This document shows, piece after piece, positions 39,931-42,221 of a DNA stretch of 42,221 nucleotides. The notes under the pieces were generated by a model. That model did not search any database and had not been told where the DNA came from. It saw nothing but the letters and a program-made list of their open reading frames with translations. The position numbers and the translations under genes were made by a program. The number at the start of each line of letters is the position of its first letter. Position 1 is the stretch's first letter. This DNA is from Gammaproteobacteria bacterium (GTDB lineage Bacteria > Pseudomonadota > Gammaproteobacteria > Xanthomonadales > Marinicellaceae): the NCBI GenBank assembly GCA_024280395.1, contig JAJRQG010000091.1, forward strand, positions 1 to 42,221, given 5' to 3'.

Positions 39931-41193
39931 CTAACGGTTTAGGTTTTTTCTTTTTCGGCGCGGCTTTTTTTTTTGAAAAATCAGTTCTTTTTGCTTAGTC
40001 TTAGACTGTGTTTGGATATGTGTCCACCAATCTCCCAATAATTCTAGCTCTTCACTTTCTTGCTTTCTTAAAATCAAGAAATCATAAGCAGCTCTAAAAC
40101 GTTGATGCTCTAGGGTAAAAAATACCTTTTTCCCAATTGTTGTCTTAAATCTGAATTGCAACAACCAAATATTGCGAATGCCAATTTGTACAATTCTAGG
40201 AATGGCCAGGGTTTTTCTGGTGATGTGAAATACATCATTGGATGCCTTATTAATGGCATCGTACTCGGACAATCCTGAATTGAGGTATTTATCGGTAAAA
40301 GCAACCGACATTGGCCACAAGAAACACGAAAAAAGAAAGATTGGCGTAACACTTTTGCCTGATTTAATCCGAGAATCCGTACTGGTCAATGCTCTTTGAA
40401 TAAATTCGTAATGATCGTTGTTTTTACTGATTTCTTTACTGGCATGCGGGAAAATCAAAGAGAACAACATCATTTCATTCATCAATTGGAAAGCCGCCAA
40501 AGCATTGCCACAATGAAACAACTTAACCAACTCATCAAACAACCTCGCCATAGAAACATTGGATAAGGTTTTGTATTGTTTTAACATCGCTTGCTTGGTT
40601 TGGTCTGATATTGTCAAACCCAGTTTTGCTTCAAACCTTATGGCACGAATCATTCGCACCGGATCCTCGATTATTCTTTTGCTGTCATCACCAATAAATT
40701 TTAACCGATGTGCCTTAATGTCATCATATCCTTCACAATAATCCAAAATATTGCCATTTTCAATATCCAGATACAAAGCATTGCAGGTAAAATCTCGACG
40801 AATGGCATCCTGCTCAATCGTTCCATACACATTGTCCTTAATAATGTGCCCTTGTTTGACCACTCTTTCGCCTTCTTGTGCAACGCCTCTAAATGTGGCA
40901 ACTTCGTACATTTGATGGTTATGATAAACATGTGCCAGACGGAAACGCCGACCAATTAATCGACAGTATCTCTGAAACACGTCTTTAATTTGATCAGGGG
41001 TGGCATTGGTGGCAATGTCAAAATCCTTTGGGTGCTTGCCCAACAACAAATCACGCACCGCACCACCCACAATATAAGCTTGATAACCATGCTCTATAAG
41101 TTTGGTTATGATGGCTTGTGCTGAAGGGGATATTTCATCGGTACTTACACCATGCTGTGATTGGTTATAAGTTTGAAGTTTGATATTAGACAA
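39931..41193 (-). CDS. pcnB: Poly(A) polymerase I
   Basis: PcnB adds poly(A) tails to RNA and promotes decay. The 420-residue protein has GYQAYIVGGAVRDLLLGKHPKDFDIATNATPDQI (nucleotidyltransferase Asp-x-Asp in DFD), RRDFTCNALYLDIENG, and RMIRAIRFEAKLG. It belongs to the same superfamily as the Cca encoded at 18221. The C-terminus is strongly basic (KKPRRKRKN), typical of PcnB. The start is a TTG; no ATG lies near. The stop overlaps the open folK frame. Confidence 0.95.
   Translation of the reverse strand: MSNIKLQTYNQSQHGVSTDEISPSAQAIITKLIEHGYQAYIVGGAVRDLLLGKHPKDFDIATNATPDQIKDVFQRYCRLIGRRFRLAHVYHNHQMYEVATFRGVAQEGERVVKQGHIIKDNVYGTIEQDAIRRDFTCNALYLDIENGNILDYCEGYDDIKAHRLKFIGDDSKRIIEDPVRMIRAIRFEAKLGLTISDQTKQAMLKQYKTLSNVSMARLFDELVKLFHCGNALAAFQLMNEMMLFSLIFPHASKEISKNNDHYEFIQRALTSTDSRIKSGKSVTPIFLFSCFLWPMSVAFTDKYLNSGLSEYDAINKASNDVFHITRKTLAIPRIVQIGIRNIWLLQFRFKTTIGKKVFFTLEHQRFRAAYDFLILRKQESEELELLGDWWTHIQTQSKTKQKELIFQKKKPRRKRKNLNR
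39964..39974 (-). promoter_or_regulatory. Slippery A10 run with A_AAA_AAG heptamer in pcnB
   Basis: On the minus strand, ten A residues are followed by G. In the pcnB frame this reads CAA AAA AAA AAG, so the last seven bases form the A_AAA_AAG heptamer known from dnaX. A -1 slip there leads directly into the folK frame. Transcriptional slippage on the A10 run would have a similar effect. Confidence 0.45.
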
Positions 41194-41322
41194 TTTTTAC
41201 TGTGACTCGCTATTTTTTTACTTTACCATTAGCTAATATAAGGGGATAATACACCGCTTGTGTTATTGCTAACTTAAATTTAACGCAAGTTTAACATCTA
41301 TTTGAAAAATTTGGAGAAATAA

Positions 41323-41646
41323 ATGACATTTGTCGTCACTGAAGCATGCATAAAGTGTAAATACACCGATTGTGTAGAAGTCTGTCCTGTGGATTGCTTT
41401 CACGTAGGTCCAAATTTCCTTGTCATCGATCCCGAGGAGTGCATCGACTGCACCCTGTGCGAACCCGAATGCCCAATAGAAGCCATATATCCTGAAGATG
41501 ACTTACCAGAAGGACAAGAAAAATTCATCAAAATCAATGCCGACCTGAGTGAAAAATGGCCAGTTATCACCAGCATGATTGATGCGCCAGAAGACGCAGA
41601 AGAATGGGAAGCAGTAGTAGACAAATTACATTTGCTGGAAGAATAA
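41323..41646 (+). CDS. fdxA: Seven-iron ferredoxin
   Basis: A 107-residue ferredoxin of the FdxA/FdI type that carries one [3Fe-4S] and one [4Fe-4S] cluster and serves as a low-potential electron carrier. N-terminal cysteines are Cys9, 12, 17, 21 and 25 ([19 protein letters not shown]), and the second set is Cys40, 43, 46 and 50 ([13 protein letters not shown]). The C-terminal acidic extension is typical. A GGAG ribosome-binding site precedes the ATG. It is divergent from pcnB. Confidence 0.96.
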   Translation: MTFVVTEACIKCKYTDCVEVCPVDCFHVGPNFLVIDPEECIDCTLCEPECPIEAIYPEDDLPEGQEKFIKINADLSEKWPVITSMIDAPEDAEEWEAVVDKLHLLEE

Positions 41647-41780
41647 ACCTGGGAGCGCGGGCGGCTCGCCTGCATAATAACTCATATCGGGTAGTTGGGT
41701 TTAGCCAACACAAAAGAACTCCAATCTCGGTTAGAATACTTCAACACAATAAGTATTTAATTCGATATAAAATCAAATAA

Positions 41781-41858
41781 AACCACAGAGGGCACTGAGC
41801 TCACAGAGGTTTTTAAGTCCCAAGTCCAGATATAGAAATCTTTTCTCCCTCTGTGGTT
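41781..41858. repeat. Nonamer repeat within a 12-bp inverted repeat
   Basis: AACCACAGAGGG (41781-41792) and CCCTCTGTGGTT (41847-41858) are perfect inverted repeats. The left arm opens a run of three related 9-bp units (CCACAGAGG at 41783, then units at 41792 and 41801). Eight T residues follow shortly after the right arm, so it may also terminate fdxA transcription. Confidence 0.6.
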
Positions 41859-41989
41859 AACAGCCTTTTTTTTAATGCTTCTCCACCCATTGCCGAAAAA
41901 CCACCAACCTGCTACAATGATTTTATCTACTTAAGGATTGAAAGTTTAATTCTTGTATTAGACAAATATGCGTCTGTTCGATTATTTAA

Positions 41990-42041
41990 CGTAATATACG
42001 CATAAATATATTTCGCAGTATACGCAATTGCGTATATTACG
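41990..42041. repeat. Nested palindromes of TATACGCA units
   Basis: CGTAATATACGCA (41990-42002) and TGCGTATATTACG (42029-42041) form a perfect 13-bp inverted repeat. Nested on the right side is a perfect 18-bp palindrome, TATACGCAATTGCGTATA (42019-42036). Three copies of an (A/G)TATACGCA-like unit are therefore present. This could be an operator cluster or the core of a small repeat. Confidence 0.6.
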
Positions 42042-42221
42042 ATGTTGTGTTTCATACTGCCAGCCGCACATTTTAGCACTTTCGGTTTTTGCCAACACAA
42101 AATTCCAACGCTCAAAAAACCAAAAGAGCTAAAATTTCCCAACGCTCGAATTGAATATTCCAATTAAATTTTATAGATTTGTCAAAAAATGACAAGTCTT
42201 ATGAAAACCACATTTGGAGAA

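Larger units (their letters stand above)
41647..42221. other. Gene-free region after fdxA
   Basis: No convincing gene is seen in these 575 bp. It contains a GGGAGCGCGGGC-type GC-rich fragment at about 41651-41672, the repeat hairpin at 41781-41858 and the palindrome cluster at 41990-42041. CCAACGCTC occurs twice in 42090-42160, and GCCAACACAAAA occurs near both 41703 and 42091. The 78-codon frame at 41927-42163 (-) spans the palindromes and has no ribosome-binding site or family features. Confidence 0.5.

Noticed and set aside
41927-42163. 78-codon minus-strand open frame
   Set aside because: No ribosome-binding site, no family features, and it runs through the palindrome cluster; composition looks non-coding.

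Overview
The window looks like a contiguous stretch of a low-GC (roughly 38% by eye) gammaproteobacterial chromosome. Gene content (rdgC, tatABC, pcnB-folK, rho next to trxA, cca, slt, miaA, pepN, dcd, ispDF) is gammaproteobacterial. The AT-rich base composition, a PepSY/PhoPQ-like cassette and an FG-GAP protein with an FIDGFE motif suggest a marine Marinicella-like lineage. That placement is an inference from gene flavour, not from a marker-gene comparison. No rRNA, tRNA, CRISPR array, intact insertion sequence or prophage was seen.

Layout. 1-2570 (-): seven genes of a multisubunit Mrp-type Na+/H+ antiporter (E, F, G, MbhD-like, an MbhE-MnhB fusion, C, and the first codons of D). 2773-4696 (+): ispD, ispF and rpe. 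4766-7630 (+): a PepSY-like exported protein, a PhoP-type regulator, a PhoQ-type kinase and a single-domain MazG-like hydrolase. 7731-9615 (+): trxA and rho. 9616-11016 (-): a compact RiPP locus with an unannotated 53-codon lasso-type precursor, an HPr-kinase-like protein and a B2-type leader peptidase. 11084-13705 (-): pepN. 14346-15712 (-): tatABC. 15972-17918 (-): an AT-rich islet of three orphan genes bordered by dispersed repeats. 18221-22959 (-): cca, slt, an HD hydrolase and rdgC. 23136-26728 (+): an FG-GAP protein behind a direct-repeat promoter, a DUF1223 protein and a metallo-beta-lactamase-fold lipoprotein with a degenerate metal motif. 26805-30858 (-): miaA, rimK, an AstE/AspA-like hydrolase, small membrane proteins and an amber-interrupted grpB. 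30990-31916 (-): an XRE regulator with a membrane partner, and a decayed exbD remnant. 32045-35917 (+): an M3 peptidase, an Imm22-like protein, a YgjP-like metallopeptidase, and an ArsR regulator with an SRPBCC partner. 35919-41193 (-): dcd, apbC/mrp, pgi, folK and pcnB. 41323-41646 (+): a seven-iron ferredoxin.

The best candidate for an undescribed system is the RiPP locus at 9616-11016. It has a precursor with a lasso-type leader and a Gly1/Asp8 core, a leader peptidase and an HPr-kinase-like modifier, but neither a PqqD-like recognition protein nor the asparagine-synthetase-like lasso cyclase is present in the window. The second is the pcnB-folK junction: folK has no normal start codon before its conserved N-terminal strand but lies in the -1 frame behind a dnaX-like A_AAA_AAG slippery run, suggesting a frameshifted fusion. 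Regulatory DNA is also rich. There are three TTCAGAA repeats at exact 11-bp spacing ahead of a TATAAT box, and two perfect TCAACCA-N2-TGGTTGA palindromes bracketing an apparently leaderless arsR promoter. A family of intergenic elements shares a 9-bp periodicity.
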